Positions 45,746 through 56,517 are shown, counted from the first letter of the stretch. The stretch: DNA of 64,000 bases from Janthinobacterium sp. CG3 (GCF_000344615.1 NZ_KB467824.1:4477382-4541381); one strand, 5' to 3'. Program-made: numbers and translations. The notes: generated from the sequence alone by a model not told the origin.

Positions 45746-46153
45746 ATGAATTCTTCAAACGAACGCGAAAGTTTTAGCCAGCGCCTCCAGCAGGCGCTCA
45801 AAAACGCACATTACTCCCCGGATAGCCCGACCAGATTGGCCCGGGAATTCAACATCCGCTTCGACGGACGCCCGATAACCGTGCACGCAGCCCGTAAATG
45901 GCTGGTTGGCGAGGCTATTCCGACCCAGGAAAAGCTGCGCATGATCGCTCACTGGCTGGGCGTGCCGGCCGAATGGCTGCGTTTCGGCGGCCCGGAAAGC
46001 ACTGCGCCGAGCGGCGAATCCTCGAGCGCCTTGTCGCGCTTTGAGTCGGCGGACGTAAAATTAATTGCTGATTTGCAAAGATTAGACGAGCATCATCGTC
46101 AAATAGCGCGTGAATTTATTCGCATGCTGGTGCGTGTGAACTACCAAAAGTAA
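45746..46153 (+). CDS. XRE/phage-repressor-like helix-turn-helix protein
   Basis: This 135-residue protein has an N-terminal HTH (about residues 10-65), with TRLAREFNIRFDGRPITVHAARKWLVGEAIPT and LRMIAHWLGVPAEWLRFG. It is a short, repressor-like DNA-binding domain with a C-terminal helical tail (LQRLDEHHRQIAREFIRML). Such stand-alone regulators are common in Oxalobacteraceae accessory regions. The target is unknown. It is preceded by AT-rich DNA. Confidence 0.7.
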   Translation: MNSSNERESFSQRLQQALKNAHYSPDSPTRLAREFNIRFDGRPITVHAARKWLVGEAIPTQEKLRMIAHWLGVPAEWLRFGGPESTAPSGESSSALSRFESADVKLIADLQRLDEHHRQIAREFIRMLVRVNYQK

Positions 46154-46211
46154 CAAAAACGGCGTGTTTTTCGAACAGCCGGGGCCGTAGGAGGCGGCCT
46201 GCGGAGATCAC

Positions 46212-46592
46212 ATGTGGGCTTGGCGGGGACTTTGCGAAATGTCATGCCTACGACATGAATCTGATGCACAATGGCTTGGTCGGCCGGCCTTTTTTGCGGT
46301 CGTTATGATGAAAATCACAAGAGGGATGACGCGAAATCAAATAGTGGCTCATAATCACATGAGTTTTAGCCGGGGCGCCAGCCTTGCCATTTACTACGGA
46401 GCCGAGCATTTGAGCCGTCTTATGAAAAGTAATTACAGCAATACCGCGCAGCTAAAAGACTTGATGACCGTGCCCCCGATGACCGCCGCCCAGCATGCGG
46501 AGGTGATGCGCAAGCGCATCGCCTACCGCCGCATGGTGGAAGAGGCCAGGGATTTGAAGCATGCCAGCGGCGTGCAATTCGAGAAGCGCTGA
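46212..46592 (+). CDS. Hypothetical protein
   Basis: This 126-residue frame has a GGAG five bases before the ATG at 46212. A shorter version from ATG 46422 (56 residues, KSNYSNTAQLKDLMTVPPMT...) is the better-looking part, with a basic helical C-terminus (AEVMRKRIAYRRMVEEARDL). No family is recognised. It follows the HTH gene by 58 bp in the same direction and may be cotranscribed. Low confidence that it is translated as drawn. Confidence 0.35.
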   Translation: MWAWRGLCEMSCLRHESDAQWLGRPAFFAVVMMKITRGMTRNQIVAHNHMSFSRGASLAIYYGAEHLSRLMKSNYSNTAQLKDLMTVPPMTAAQHAEVMRKRIAYRRMVEEARDLKHASGVQFEKR

Positions 46593-46700
46593 CGCGCAAC
46601 GGGTAGCTGCGGTAAGTGGGTCGTGACAATCAAACAGGCGGACTGAATTGCCCGCAGTGAAAGTGTCGCTCGCCTTTTTTAACCTCCAGCGTAGAACGCC

Positions 46701-46726
46701 GGGTCGGACCCTTGGGGTCTGACCCC
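46701..46726. repeat. GGGGTC-type inverted repeat
   Basis: GGGTCGGACCC-TT-GGGGTCTGACCCC forms a short palindrome 18 bp after the ubiX stop. Related copies or half copies occur at 7784-7806, 17109-17126, 40090-40137, 44558-44580, 47744-47776 and 62947-62990, always outside genes. Confidence 0.65.
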
Positions 46727-46743
46727 AGCCTCTGCCCTTGGTT

Positions 46744-47331
46744 TTATTCCACGGCCTTCATACCGGCCCAGCGCGGCGCCAGGCCGTGCTCGATACCAAA
46801 CAAATCAATAACGCGCGCCACCGTGTGGTCGACCATTTCCTCTATGCTTTTGGGCAAGTGGTAGAAGCTCGGCAGGGGCGGGAAAATAACGCCGCCCATT
46901 TCGCTCACGGCCGTCATATTGCGCAGGTGCGCCAGGTTGAACGGCGTTTCGCGCACCATCAGCACCAAGCGGCGGCGCTCTTTGAGCACCACGTCGGCGG
47001 CGCGCGCGATCAGGTTGTCGGAAAAGCCGTGCGCCACCGAGGCCAGGGTTTTCATCGAGCAGGGGGCGACGACCATGCCGTCGGATTGGAACGAGCCGCT
47101 AGCGATCGAGGCGCCGACGTCGCGCAGCTTGTGCACGACATGGGCCAGCGCTTCGACTTGCTTGCGCTGCAAGCCAGTTTCCTGGTGCAGCGTCAGCACG
47201 GCGGCGTCGGAGAGGATCAGATGCGTCTCGACGCCGGGGATGGCGCCGAGGTGTTGCAGCAGCCGCACGCCATACACGGCGCCGGTGGCGCCGGTGATGG
47301 CGATGATCAGCCGCCTGGGCTTATCAGGCAT
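46744..47331 (-). CDS. ubiX: UbiX-family flavin prenyltransferase
   Basis: This 195-residue flavoprotein has [17 protein letters not shown] at the N-terminus and the [28 protein letters not shown] block characteristic of UbiX/Pad1. It makes prenylated FMN for UbiD decarboxylase in ubiquinone synthesis; UbiD is not in this window. The ATG overlaps the grxD stop by 8 bp, so the two are translationally coupled. Confidence 0.94.
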   Translation of the reverse strand: MPDKPRRLIIAITGATGAVYGVRLLQHLGAIPGVETHLILSDAAVLTLHQETGLQRKQVEALAHVVHKLRDVGASIASGSFQSDGMVVAPCSMKTLASVAHGFSDNLIARAADVVLKERRRLVLMVRETPFNLAHLRNMTAVSEMGGVIFPPLPSFYHLPKSIEEMVDHTVARVIDLFGIEHGLAPRWAGMKAVE

Positions 47332-47635
47332 CGATCAGGGTCTTCAGTTCGCCCGATTCGAACATTTCGTTCATGATGTCGGAACCGCCGATGAACTCGC
47401 CGCGGATATACAACTGCGGGATGGTTGGCCAGTTCGAGTATTCCTTGATGCCCTGGCGAACTGCGGGATCGTCCAGCACGTTCACGGTGGCGATGTTTTC
47501 AACGCCGCAGGCTTTCAGGATTTGGATCGCGCGGCCGGAAAAGCCGCATTGCGGGAACTGGGCGGTGCCCTTCATGAACAGCACGACGGGCGTGCCCGTC
47601 ACGGTTTCTTTGATCCAGGTTTGTACGTCGCTCAT
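47324..47635 (-). CDS. grxD: Monothiol glutaredoxin Grx4
   Basis: This 103-residue CGFS-type glutaredoxin has Cys30-Gly-Phe-Ser in [10 protein letters not shown], with [18 protein letters not shown] at the glutathione-binding site. Such proteins carry and deliver [2Fe-2S] clusters. The ATG at 47635 is taken; an in-frame upstream start would add 13 residues with no family support. It overlaps ubiX. Confidence 0.94.
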   Translation of the reverse strand: MSDVQTWIKETVTGTPVVLFMKGTAQFPQCGFSGRAIQILKACGVENIATVNVLDDPAVRQGIKEYSNWPTIPQLYIRGEFIGGSDIMNEMFESGELKTLIDA

Positions 47636-47873
47636 GGCTGCCTCGTGTGGTGAAAATAAATAAGATGCCGACATTTTATAAGAAAAAGTCGTTGAAGGTT
47701 GGGATTAGGCGCGCCCGGACGACGTTTACACCAAAGGCGTCACCCCGGGGTCAGACCCTGGGGGGCTGGCCCCGGCTCCTTGTCTGTGACTTTCCTTGAG
47801 GCGCCGGTGTTGAAGCGTGGGCCGTCTACAACGCTTTGCCCGGGCAGAAGGCCGCGCCACCGACCCGCCCGCC

Positions 47874-50222
47874 TTAGCCGCGCAGCTTGGCGAACGCCGC
47901 CGCCATGCTGCCGCCTTCCGCAGGCACCTTGGCGCTTTGCTGCTGGTGCTGGGCCAGGTGTTTGCGGTCGTTGCGGTCGCCGCGCTGTTCCGGCTTGGCG
48001 CCGGGCTGCGGCGCGCTATCGGTCAGGCGCATGGTCAGGGCGATGCGTTTGCGCTTTTCGTCCACCTCCAGCACCTTCACGCGCACCACCTGGCCGGCTT
48101 TGACCACCGTGTGCGGGTCCTTGACGAAGGTGTTCGACAGCGCCGAGATGTGCACCAATCCGTCCTGATGCACGCCGATGTCGACAAATGCGCCAAAGGC
48201 GGCGACGTTGGTGACGACCCCTTCCAAGATCATGTCCGGGCGCAGGTCGCGGATTGCCTCGACGCCTTCCTTGAAGGTGGCGGTGGTGAACTCGGGACGC
48301 GGGTCGCGCCCCGGCTTTTCCAGTTCCTTCAGGATGTCGGTAATGGTCGGCACGCCGAATTTCTCGTCGGCGTACTTGGCCGGGTTCAGGGTCTTTAGCA
48401 GCGCGGCCTCGCCGATGACGGCCTTGATATCTTTTTTAATGTCGGCCAGGATCTTTTCAACCAGCGGATACGATTCCGGGTGGACCGCCGAGGCGTCCAG
48501 CGGGTTCTCGCCGCCCATCACGCGCAGGAAGCCGGCGGCCTGCTCGAAAGTCTTCTCGCCCAGGCGCGGCACCGCTTTGAGCGCCGCGCGCGAGGCGAAC
48601 GCGCCCTTCATGTCGCGGTAGTTGACGATGCTTTGCGCCACGCTCGAGGACAGGCCGGAGACGCGCGCCAGCAGCGGCGCCGAGGCGGTGTTGACGTCGA
48701 CGCCGACCGCGTTGACGCAGTCCTCGACGACGGCGTCGAGCGAGCGCGCCAACTGGGTCTGGCCGACGTCGTGCTGGTACTGGCCGACGCCGATCGATTT
48801 CGGGTCGATCTTGACCAGCTCGGCCAGCGGGTCCTGCAGCCGGCGCGCGATCGACACGGCGCCGCGCAGCGACACGTCCATGTCGGGCAGCTCGCGCGAG
48901 GCGAATTCGGACGCCGAGTACACCGACGCGCCCGCCTCGGAAACGACGATCTTGGTCATTTTCTGTTCCGGGAACTGCTTGATCAGGTCCTGCGCCAGCT
49001 TGTCGGTTTCGCGCGAGGCGGTGCCGTTGCCGATCGAAATGAGCGACACGTTGTGCTTGGCGGCCAGGCGGCCGAGCGTGTGCAGCGACCCGTCCCAGTC
49101 GTTTTTCGGCTGGTGCGGGTAGATCACCGCCGTGTCCATCACCTTGCCGGTGGCGTCGACCACGGCCACCTTGACGCCGGTGCGCAGGCCCGGGTCCAGG
49201 CCCATGGTGGCGCGCTGGCCGGCCGGCGCGGCCAACAGCAACGCCTTCAGGTTCAGCGCGAAGACGTTGATGGCGTCGAGTTCGGCGCGTTCGCGCAGCG
49301 CGCCCATCAGTTCGGTTTCCAGCTGCATGAAGCTTTTCACGCGCCAGGTCCAGCGCGCCGTGTCGGCCAGCCACTTGTCGGCCGGGCGGCCCTGGTTCTT
49401 GATGCCGAAGCGGGCGGCGATACGGCCCTCGCACGGGTTGTGCGGCGCGTCCCACTTGGGTTTCTCGGCCTCGGTGTCGAGCCGCAGCGTGACGTCGAGG
49501 ATCTGCTCGCGCCGTCCGCGCAGCAGGGCCAGCGCGCGGTGCGACGGCACCGTCGAGATGGTTTCGGAATAATCGAAGTAATCGGCGAATTTTTCGCCCT
49601 CGTCCTGCTTGCCTTCCACCACTTTGGACTCAACTATGCCATGCTCTTGCACGTATTCGCGCAGCGCCTGCAACAAGGTGGCGTCCTCGGCGAAGCGCTC
49701 CATCAGGATTTGGCGCGCGCCGTCCAGCGCCGCCTTGGTGTCGGCGACGCCGGCGTTGTTGCCGTCGCCCGTGGTAAACGCTTCGCGCAGGTACTTGGCC
49801 GCCTCCAGTTCCGGGTTGTGCCGCGGGTCGCCCAGCAGCAGCTCGGCCAGCGGCGCCAGGCCCGCCTCGATGGCGATCTGCGCCTTGGTGCGGCGCTTTT
49901 GCTTGTACGGCAGGTACAAGTCTTCCAGCCGGGTCTTGTCCTCGGCGTGCATGACGGCGTCGAGCAACTCCGGCGTCATCTTGTTTTGCTCGGTGATCGA
50001 GGCGACGATGGCGGCGCGGCGCTCCTCCAGCTCGCGCAGGTAGCGCAGGCGCTCTTCGAGCAGGCGCAGCTGGATGTCGTCCAGGCCGCCGGTGGCCTCC
50101 TTGCGGTAGCGCGCGATGAAGGGCACGGTGGCGCCTTCGTCGAGCAGGGCGATGGCGGCGGCGACCTGCGCCGGTTTGGCGACGAGTTCGAGGGCGAGAC
50201 GTTGTTCGATAGAGGGCAGCAT
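47874..50222 (-). CDS. tex: Tex-like transcription accessory protein
   Basis: From the ATG at 50222 this is 782 residues. It has the full Tex layout: helical Tex N-domain ([16 protein letters not shown] near residue 38), YqgF/RuvC-like domain ([23 protein letters not shown] near residue 325), helix-hairpin-helix repeats ([16 protein letters not shown]), and a C-terminal S1 RNA-binding domain ([26 protein letters not shown]). It binds RNA and influences transcription and stability. The 65-residue upstream extension to 50417 lacks homology and is excluded. Divergent from the helicase gene. Confidence 0.94.
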   Translation of the reverse strand: MLPSIEQRLALELVAKPAQVAAAIALLDEGATVPFIARYRKEATGGLDDIQLRLLEERLRYLRELEERRAAIVASITEQNKMTPELLDAVMHAEDKTRLEDLYLPYKQKRRTKAQIAIEAGLAPLAELLLGDPRHNPELEAAKYLREAFTTGDGNNAGVADTKAALDGARQILMERFAEDATLLQALREYVQEHGIVESKVVEGKQDEGEKFADYFDYSETISTVPSHRALALLRGRREQILDVTLRLDTEAEKPKWDAPHNPCEGRIAARFGIKNQGRPADKWLADTARWTWRVKSFMQLETELMGALRERAELDAINVFALNLKALLLAAPAGQRATMGLDPGLRTGVKVAVVDATGKVMDTAVIYPHQPKNDWDGSLHTLGRLAAKHNVSLISIGNGTASRETDKLAQDLIKQFPEQKMTKIVVSEAGASVYSASEFASRELPDMDVSLRGAVSIARRLQDPLAELVKIDPKSIGVGQYQHDVGQTQLARSLDAVVEDCVNAVGVDVNTASAPLLARVSGLSSSVAQSIVNYRDMKGAFASRAALKAVPRLGEKTFEQAAGFLRVMGGENPLDASAVHPESYPLVEKILADIKKDIKAVIGEAALLKTLNPAKYADEKFGVPTITDILKELEKPGRDPRPEFTTATFKEGVEAIRDLRPDMILEGVVTNVAAFGAFVDIGVHQDGLVHISALSNTFVKDPHTVVKAGQVVRVKVLEVDEKRKRIALTMRLTDSAPQPGAKPEQRGDRNDRKHLAQHQQQSAKVPAEGGSMAAAFAKLRG

Positions 50223-50417
50223 GGCGAGTTCCAAAGCGGTCAAGCGTTGAATGATACGCAATCGGCGCGATTGTGCCAGTCTTGACAGCGCAAATGGACT
50301 GTGCGTCGGCCCCCGCCCGGGCCAAGATGGGGGTGCGAGATGATATTGAATAAACCACGAGCGCGCGTATCGCGGATAATATTGCCTGTTAACGATTCTG
50401 CTTAGACTTTTACACAC

Positions 50418-53400
50418 ATGCGTACCATGGATTTAACCCGCGACGAGATCAGTGAACCCCGCGCCACGCCCGGCACCCCGGCACCGCAACTGCCGTATGC
50501 CGTTGCCACCTGGCTGCAGCGGGTGGACGCCGCCGCGCACCCGAAAGCGAGCCTGAGCGCCGTCGAGCCGGACCCGAAACTGGCCCAGTACCGCCTGATC
50601 TACGTGCTCGCGCCCACCAGCGGCGGGCGCCACGTGGCCTTGTGCCTGTACAAGGCGCGGCTGCGGCCGAACGGCGACGTCGCCGCGGCGACCCCGGTCA
50701 GCGAAGTGTTTTCGCTGCTGTCGGCGCCGCCGAGCTTCCTGTTGCCGGCCGACGAGGACCTGGTGCGTTTTTTTGTTGCCATGCGCACCGGCCAAACCTC
50801 GCAGACCGGCAGCGCCACCGAGCCGAAGGGCAAGATCGGCGCGGCGCTGCTGCAGATGCTGGCCGAGCAGGGTAAATTGCTTTGGTCCAATTCGTGGGCC
50901 GACGTCGGCAACGGCCTGGTGTATCCGCTGCAGGGCGGCCCGCTGCGCCAGGCCACGCTAATCTGGCGCGAAGAGGGCAAGCACATGCGCCTGGGCTGGC
51001 AAGTCGAGGCGGCCGAGGGCGCCAAGCACCACGGCGCCGACCAGATCGACTACATGCTGCCGACCGACCCGCCGTGGTACATCGACAACCTGTCGTGCGG
51101 CGTGCTGGCGCTGAACCAGGGCGGCGCCGACATCGCGCTGCCGGAATTGCAGGCGCTGGTGGCGCAGGCCCCATTATTGAACGGCAACGACAAGGTGCGC
51201 GTGTCGCAACTGTTGCTGGCGCACGGCTTGCAGCACCTGATGCCGCTGCCGCAGCCGCTGCCGCAGCGCCTGCGCGAAGACGTGCCGGCGCGGCCGGTGC
51301 TGGTGCTCGACAGCGCGCAACTGGCCGACGCCAGCGCGCCGCGCTGGCACGACTTCGCCGTGCTGTCCTACGACTACGACGGCGAGCGCGTCTCGTTCGA
51401 CCCGTCGCAGCGCGTGGTGCGGCAGGTCGGCAACGTCACCGAAATCATCCAGCGCAACAGCGCGCAGGAGGCGGCCGCGCTGGAGACCTTGAGCGCGCGC
51501 GGCTTCGGCAGGCCGGCGGCGATGCCGCTGAGCGGGCTGAAGGGCGCGCTGTTGCTGGCCGGCCAGTCCGAATGGCTGCGCTTTGCCGACGGCGGCATCG
51601 CCGCCTTGCAGCAGCAGGGCTGGATCGTCGAAAAAACCGCCAAGTACCGCTACGACGTCAGCGTCGTCGAGGACTGGTACGCCGACATCGCCGAGCCGGC
51701 CGACAGCGGCAACGCCTGGTTCGAGCTGGAGCTGGGCATCGTCGTCAACCACCAGCGCGTGCCGCTGCTGCCGGTGCTGGTGCAACTGATCCGCGGCGCG
51801 CCCAACGATTTCAACCCGAAGGCGCTGGAGGCGCACGGCGACGCCGACCAGATGCTCGCCACCTTGCCCGACGGCACCCGCGTGGCGCTGCCGTGGGCGC
51901 GCGTCAAGCCCATCCTGAACACGCTGGGCGAGCTGTATTTCAGCGACAAGATCAAAACCTCGGTGCGCATGTCGACGCTGGACGCGGCGCGCCTGGACGA
52001 GCTGGCGCGCGGCCTGGAGCTGCGCTGGAGCGGCGGCGCGCAGCTGCGCGAGATGGGCCGCAAGCTCAGCCAGTTCGGCTCGGTGCAGAAAGTGGCGGCG
52101 CCGGCCGGCCTGCGCGCCACGCTGCGCGACTACCAGGCCGACGGCCTGGCCTGGATGCAATTCCTGAGGAATTACGACCTGGCCGGCATCCTGGCCGACG
52201 ACATGGGCCTGGGCAAGACGGTGCAAACCCTGGCGCACATCCTGATTGAAAAAGAGGCCGGAAGGTTGACCAGCCCGGCGCTGGTGATCGCCCCGACCAG
52301 CCTGATGGGCAACTGGCAGGACGAGGCTGCCCGCTTCGCGCCCGACCTGCGCGTGTTGCTGTTGCAGGGCAAGGACCGCCTGCAGCAGTTCGACCAGATC
52401 GACGGCTGCGACCTGGTCTTGACGACCTACGCGCTGTTGCCGCGCGACGAGGAAAAGCTGCGCGAGCACGACTTCCACCTGGTCATCCTGGACGAATCGC
52501 ACTACATCAAGAACACCCGCTCGAAGGCGGCCCAAAGCGCCGGGCTGCTGCGGGCGCGGCACCGCTTGTGCCTGTCCGGCACGCCGCTGGAAAACCACCT
52601 GGGCGAGCTGTGGTCGCAATTCCACTTCCTGCTGCCGGGCCTGCTGGGCGACGAGAAAAGCTTCAACAGCCAGTTCCGCCACCCGATCGAGCGCCAGGAC
52701 GACCCGCTGCGGCGGCAGTTGCTGAACCGCCGCATCAAGCCCTTCCTGCTGCGCCGGACCAAGGACAACGTCGCCAAGGAGTTGCCGCCGAAAACGGAAA
52801 TGGTGCGCAAGGTCGAGTTGACCGGGCCGCAGCGCGACCTGTACGAAACGGTGCGCCTGGCGATGGACCAGAAGGTGCGCGAGGAAATCGACAAGAAAGG
52901 CGTGGCGCGCAGCCAGATCGTGATTTTGGAGGCGCTGCTAAAGCTGCGCCAGGTGTGCTGCGACCCGCGGCTGGTGAAATCCTTGCCGTCGAAAAAGCAG
53001 GCGGCCGGCTCGGCCAAGCTGATCGACCTGATGCAGATGATCGAGGATTTGCTCGACGAAAACCGCAAGATCCTGGTGTTCTCGCAATTTACCAGTATGC
53101 TTGCCTTGATCGAGGAGGAATTGGAGGCGCGCGACATCCCGTACGCGCTGCTGACCGGCGACACCAAGGACCGTTCGGCCCAGGTGGCGGCGTTCCAGCA
53201 GGGCGCCGTGCCGATATTCCTGATCAGCCTGAAGGCCGGCGGCGTCGGCCTGAACCTGACCGCGGCCGACACCGTGATCCATTACGACCCGTGGTGGAAC
53301 CCGGCGGCCGAGAACCAGGCCACCGACCGCGCCTGGCGCATCGGCCAGGACAAGCCGGTGTTCGTCTACAAGCTGATCGCCAAGGGCACGCTGGAAGAAA

Positions 53401-53525
53401 AAATCCAGCTGTTGCAACAGAAAAAATCGGAACTCGCGCAATCGATCCTGGCCGAGGGCGAAGCGCAGAAGATGGCGCTGACGCAAGAAGACCTGCAGCA
53501 GATCTTCGCCCCGCTGGCCGATTAG
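50418..53525 (+). CDS. SNF2-family DEAD/DEAH ATPase/helicase
   Basis: This 1035-residue protein has an N-terminal 500 residues without recognised catalytic motif, then a SNF2/RapA-type ATPase. Motif I is [11 protein letters not shown] (about residue 593), motif II is D-E-S-H in [16 protein letters not shown] (about 690), motif III is [15 protein letters not shown]. The C-terminal helicase lobe has [18 protein letters not shown] and motif [20 protein letters not shown]. It is probably a chromatin-like remodeller of protein-DNA or RNA polymerase complexes. ATG 50427 is an alternative start. Confidence 0.9.
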   Translation: MRTMDLTRDEISEPRATPGTPAPQLPYAVATWLQRVDAAAHPKASLSAVEPDPKLAQYRLIYVLAPTSGGRHVALCLYKARLRPNGDVAAATPVSEVFSLLSAPPSFLLPADEDLVRFFVAMRTGQTSQTGSATEPKGKIGAALLQMLAEQGKLLWSNSWADVGNGLVYPLQGGPLRQATLIWREEGKHMRLGWQVEAAEGAKHHGADQIDYMLPTDPPWYIDNLSCGVLALNQGGADIALPELQALVAQAPLLNGNDKVRVSQLLLAHGLQHLMPLPQPLPQRLREDVPARPVLVLDSAQLADASAPRWHDFAVLSYDYDGERVSFDPSQRVVRQVGNVTEIIQRNSAQEAAALETLSARGFGRPAAMPLSGLKGALLLAGQSEWLRFADGGIAALQQQGWIVEKTAKYRYDVSVVEDWYADIAEPADSGNAWFELELGIVVNHQRVPLLPVLVQLIRGAPNDFNPKALEAHGDADQMLATLPDGTRVALPWARVKPILNTLGELYFSDKIKTSVRMSTLDAARLDELARGLELRWSGGAQLREMGRKLSQFGSVQKVAAPAGLRATLRDYQADGLAWMQFLRNYDLAGILADDMGLGKTVQTLAHILIEKEAGRLTSPALVIAPTSLMGNWQDEAARFAPDLRVLLLQGKDRLQQFDQIDGCDLVLTTYALLPRDEEKLREHDFHLVILDESHYIKNTRSKAAQSAGLLRARHRLCLSGTPLENHLGELWSQFHFLLPGLLGDEKSFNSQFRHPIERQDDPLRRQLLNRRIKPFLLRRTKDNVAKELPPKTEMVRKVELTGPQRDLYETVRLAMDQKVREEIDKKGVARSQIVILEALLKLRQVCCDPRLVKSLPSKKQAAGSAKLIDLMQMIEDLLDENRKILVFSQFTSMLALIEEELEARDIPYALLTGDTKDRSAQVAAFQQGAVPIFLISLKAGGVGLNLTAADTVIHYDPWWNPAAENQATDRAWRIGQDKPVFVYKLIAKGTLEEKIQLLQQKKSELAQSILAEGEAQKMALTQEDLQQIFAPLAD

Positions 53526-53546
53526 CGGTGCCGGACCCGGCGGCGC

Positions 53547-53584
53547 GTCGTAGGTCGGGTTAGCCCATCGGGCGTAAGCCGACA
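53547..53584. repeat. REP-like repeat after the helicase gene
   Basis: GTCGTAGGTCGGGTTAGCC and GGGCGTAAGCCGAC form one inverted unit of the same family as 7661-7760, within the 134 bp gap before the sensor kinase gene. Confidence 0.65.
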
Positions 53585-53659
53585 ACGGTGGCCTGGAGCA
53601 ACGCGTCTCGCTTAGGCCAACTACAAACCTGGCTAACTTAACGGCAACGAAAGCGAAAC

Positions 53660-54856
53660 ATGCCCTACCTGATTCTGTTGGCCGGCGCCGTGGCGCTGCT
53701 GCTTTGGCGCCTGTTCCAGCTGCGCGCCGCGCTGCTGCGCGCGCGCGCCGGCGAGGCCCGCTTCCGCCAGTTGGCCGAGCACAGCGTCGACGCCGGCTGG
53801 ATCATCGACTGCGCCAGCGCCAAACTGATCTATATTAGTCCGGCGGCGCAGCGCCTGCTCGGCCACGACCAGGCCGGGCTGGAAACGCTGGCGGCGCAAT
53901 TGGCGCTCGACCTGCCCGAACGCATCCAACGCTTCGCCGCCGGCGACGCCGCCGCCCCGCCCTCGCTGCGCAGCGTCGAGCTGACGCACCAGGACGGCCA
54001 CGCCGTGCCCGTCGAACTGCACTCCACCCTGGTGGCCGACGCGCGCGGGCGCGCCGTCGCCCTGGTCGGCGTGCTGCGCGACGTCAGTGCCGCGCGCGCC
54101 CAGGAACAGGCGCAGAAACGTTTCGCCTCGATGCTGTCGCATGAATTCCGCACCCCGCTGGCGACCATCGACGGCGCCATCCAGCGCCTGGAAACGACGG
54201 GCGCCACGGCCGACGACGCCACCCGCAAGCGCTACCGCAAGATCCAGACCGCGGTCGACCGCCTGCTCGCGCTGATCGACGAGTACCTGACGCCGGAGCG
54301 CATGGCCAGCATCGGCCGCCAGCGCCAGGCCGACGGCATCGCGCCGCAAGCGCTGCTGGAGGACGCCGCCGCCCAGTTCAACTCGCCGCGGCACCCGGTG
54401 ACGTTGCGCGCCAGCGGCCTGCCCGGCTATCTGCGCTGCGATCCCGACGGCATGCGCCTGTGCCTGCAAATTTTGCTCGACAATGCCTGCGCCTACACGC
54501 CGGCCGGCAGCCCCATCGAACTGAGCGGCCAGCCGGCGCCCGAAGGCGGCATCGAATTGTGCGTGCTCGACCGCGGCCCCGGCGTGCCTGAAGACGAGCT
54601 GGGTCGCCTGTTCGACAAGGGTTTTCGCGGAAGAAACGCCGCTGCGCACAAGGGTTCCGGTTTGGGGCTGTACATGGCGCGGGCGATGCTTGACGTGCAC
54701 GGCGGCAACCTTACGGCGCAAAATCGCGCGGAAGGGGGTGCCGTTTTCCGCATTTGGCTGCCCATCCCGGCGGATACCGGGAAAAACCTTGCGTCTCACG
54801 ATTGCAACAGTGATAATTCCTGGACGCAAACCGAGGCTGGGATTCACCAGAGTTGA
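53660..54856 (+). CDS. PAS-domain sensor histidine kinase
   Basis: This 398-residue kinase has one N-terminal hydrophobic helix (residues 1-18), a PAS domain (about 35-145), and a HisKA H-box with the phospho-acceptor in SMLSHEFRTPLATIDG (His about 161). The HATPase domain has N-box DNACAYTP and GSGLGLYMARAML. There is no periplasmic sensor, so the signal is probably cytoplasmic or redox/small-ligand through PAS. It precedes the response regulator by 35 bp. Target genes unknown. Confidence 0.92.
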   Translation: MPYLILLAGAVALLLWRLFQLRAALLRARAGEARFRQLAEHSVDAGWIIDCASAKLIYISPAAQRLLGHDQAGLETLAAQLALDLPERIQRFAAGDAAAPPSLRSVELTHQDGHAVPVELHSTLVADARGRAVALVGVLRDVSAARAQEQAQKRFASMLSHEFRTPLATIDGAIQRLETTGATADDATRKRYRKIQTAVDRLLALIDEYLTPERMASIGRQRQADGIAPQALLEDAAAQFNSPRHPVTLRASGLPGYLRCDPDGMRLCLQILLDNACAYTPAGSPIELSGQPAPEGGIELCVLDRGPGVPEDELGRLFDKGFRGRNAAAHKGSGLGLYMARAMLDVHGGNLTAQNRAEGGAVFRIWLPIPADTGKNLASHDCNSDNSWTQTEAGIHQS

Positions 54857-54891
54857 GGCGGTTTGCTCACTAACCGAAGAATGGCGCAGCA

Positions 54892-55572
54892 ATGACGAAA
54901 ATATTGATCGTCGAAGACAATCTCGACTATGCCGAAGATATGGCAGAGTTTTTATTGGAGCTCGAACACGAAGTACATATCACCAGCTCGGCTGGCGACA
55001 TGTGGGCGGCTTTGAGCCAAGGAAATGTTGGCGTGGTTGTGCTCGACCTCGGCCTGCCGGACGAGGACGGCTTCAACGTCATCCCGCGCATGCGCCAACT
55101 CTATCCGCAGATCGGCGTGCTGGTGCTGACCGGGAGGGTGGCGTTCGACAGCCGCATCCTCGGTCTGCGCCTGGGCGCCGACCACTATTTGACCAAGCCG
55201 ATCAAATTCCCCGAACTGGCCGCCCACATCGAGGCGCTGGACCGCCGCGTCGGGCCGCAGGACCCGTTGCCGGTGCCGGGCAAATGGACGCTGAAAGTGA
55301 GCGCGCGCCAGCTTGAGCTGATGGGCTCGGTCATTGCGCTGACGGAAAAAGAGTTCAACTTTCTGCACCTGCTGACAATTAACACCCGTCCGGTGCCGCG
55401 CGACGTCATCGTCGCCGGCATGGGTGGCGACGACCCGGACGCCGGCCGCCGCGTCGACATGCTGGTGTACCGGCTGCGCAAGAAGGCGCGCAGCGGACTC
55501 GGCCAAGACTTGCCGCTGCGCAGCGCCTATGGCGAAGGCTACAGCCTGTCCACCAGCTTCAACCTGTCGTAG
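54892..55572 (+). CDS. OmpR/PhoB-type response regulator
   Basis: This 226-residue regulator has a receiver domain with phospho-acceptor Asp52 in VVVLDLGLPDEDG, acidic residues E8/D9 in IVEDN, and the switch Thr and Lys in VLTGR and YLTKPIK. A winged-helix DNA-binding domain follows (EKEFNFLHLL, VDMLVYRLRKKAR). It pairs with the preceding kinase in one operon. Transcription probably ends in the 54 bp palindrome that begins 8 bp after the stop. Confidence 0.93.
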   Translation: MTKILIVEDNLDYAEDMAEFLLELEHEVHITSSAGDMWAALSQGNVGVVVLDLGLPDEDGFNVIPRMRQLYPQIGVLVLTGRVAFDSRILGLRLGADHYLTKPIKFPELAAHIEALDRRVGPQDPLPVPGKWTLKVSARQLELMGSVIALTEKEFNFLHLLTINTRPVPRDVIVAGMGGDDPDAGRRVDMLVYRLRKKARSGLGQDLPLRSAYGEGYSLSTSFNLS

Positions 55573-55579
55573 CGACTTC

Positions 55580-55633
55580 GGGGACAGACCACGATTTCCG
55601 CGAAACGTTTCGCGGAAATCGTGGTCTGTCCCC
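55580..55633. repeat. Perfect 54 bp palindrome next to the REP-associated transposase
   Basis: GGGGACAGACCACGATTTCC GCGAAAC is followed directly by its exact reverse complement, giving 27 bp arms with no loop. A degenerate copy lies at 38833-38890. The repeat lies 125 bp upstream of the RAYT gene, as REP repeats often do beside their own transposase. Confidence 0.85.
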
Positions 55634-55758
55634 GGTTTGGCGTCTTCCGGCTAAATGGGGGCGGAGTCGCGCCGTTTTTCCGGAATCGCAAATAAATTGG
55701 GGGACGGAGTGCGGTTCTTGCGTAAAATCGCGGTATCTCCCGCTCATTTTTCCCGCAC

Positions 55759-56466
55759 ATGGCCCGTCTTCCCCGCCTTATCCTGCCGTCCCAGCCGCAT
55801 TACGTCATCCAGCGCGGCAACAACGGCCAGCCCATCTTCATCGACAGCGCCGACCACCTGGCCTTTCTGGGCTGGCTGCGCACGGCCGCCAAAACCTTCA
55901 AAGTCGCGGTCCACGCCTACGTTTTGATGCCCGACCAGCTGCATTTGCTGGTCTCGCCCAGCGACGAGGGCGGCCTCGGCCAGATGATGCAGTGGCTGGG
56001 CCGCTATTACGTGCCCTACTTCAACCAAAAATACGAACGCAGCGGCGCCCTGTGGCAGGGACGCTACAAAACCTCGGTGATCGATCCGGAAAACTTCTTC
56101 CTCACTTGCAGCCGTTACCTGGAATTCGCCCCGGTCAGCGCCGCCCTGGCGCCGCGCCCGCTCGATTACGCCTGGTCCAGCTATGCCCACCACGCCGGTG
56201 TACGGCCCGATCCGATCATCACCGACCACCCTTTGTATTGGGCGCTGGGCAACACGCCGTTCGACCGCGAGGCCGCCTACCTGGCGCTGACGGAGCAGGC
56301 GCTGGCCGCCGACGAGGTCGAAACCGTCGAAAAAGCCGTTTTGAGGGGCTGGCCGCTGGGGACGGAGCAGTTTAAGAAGGCGCTGGAGCGTAAATTGAAG
56401 CGCCAGGTGCTGCCGGCGAAACGCGGCCGGCCATTCAAAGTCGTCGAGAAGTCCAGCGTCGACTGA
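55759..56466 (+). CDS. REP-associated tyrosine transposase (RAYT, Y1_Tnp domain)
   Basis: This 235-residue IS200-like Y1 transposase has the PHYVIQRGNNGQPIF start and the histidine-dyad region VLMPDQLHLLVSP (residues 55-67). The RSGALWQGRYKTS block and the LTCSRYLEFAPV segment, with the probable catalytic Tyr120, follow. The usual His-x-His dyad reads Gln60-Leu61-His62, so the first metal ligand is changed. RAYTs are domesticated transposases that process REP palindromes and do not form classical insertion sequences. Flanking inverted repeats of an IS are not visible. The frame is intact. Confidence 0.85.
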   Translation: MARLPRLILPSQPHYVIQRGNNGQPIFIDSADHLAFLGWLRTAAKTFKVAVHAYVLMPDQLHLLVSPSDEGGLGQMMQWLGRYYVPYFNQKYERSGALWQGRYKTSVIDPENFFLTCSRYLEFAPVSAALAPRPLDYAWSSYAHHAGVRPDPIITDHPLYWALGNTPFDREAAYLALTEQALAADEVETVEKAVLRGWPLGTEQFKKALERKLKRQVLPAKRGRPFKVVEKSSVD

Positions 56467-56487
56467 TTTCCACGCGGTGCCAGAAAC

Positions 56488-56517
56488 CCGGATTGTCGAC
56501 CACTCCGGTTTTTTTTT
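56488..56517 (+). terminator. Rho-independent terminator after the RAYT gene
   Basis: CCGGA (56488-56492) pairs with TCCGG (56504-56508) with flanking A/T pairs, followed by nine T. Confidence 0.65.
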
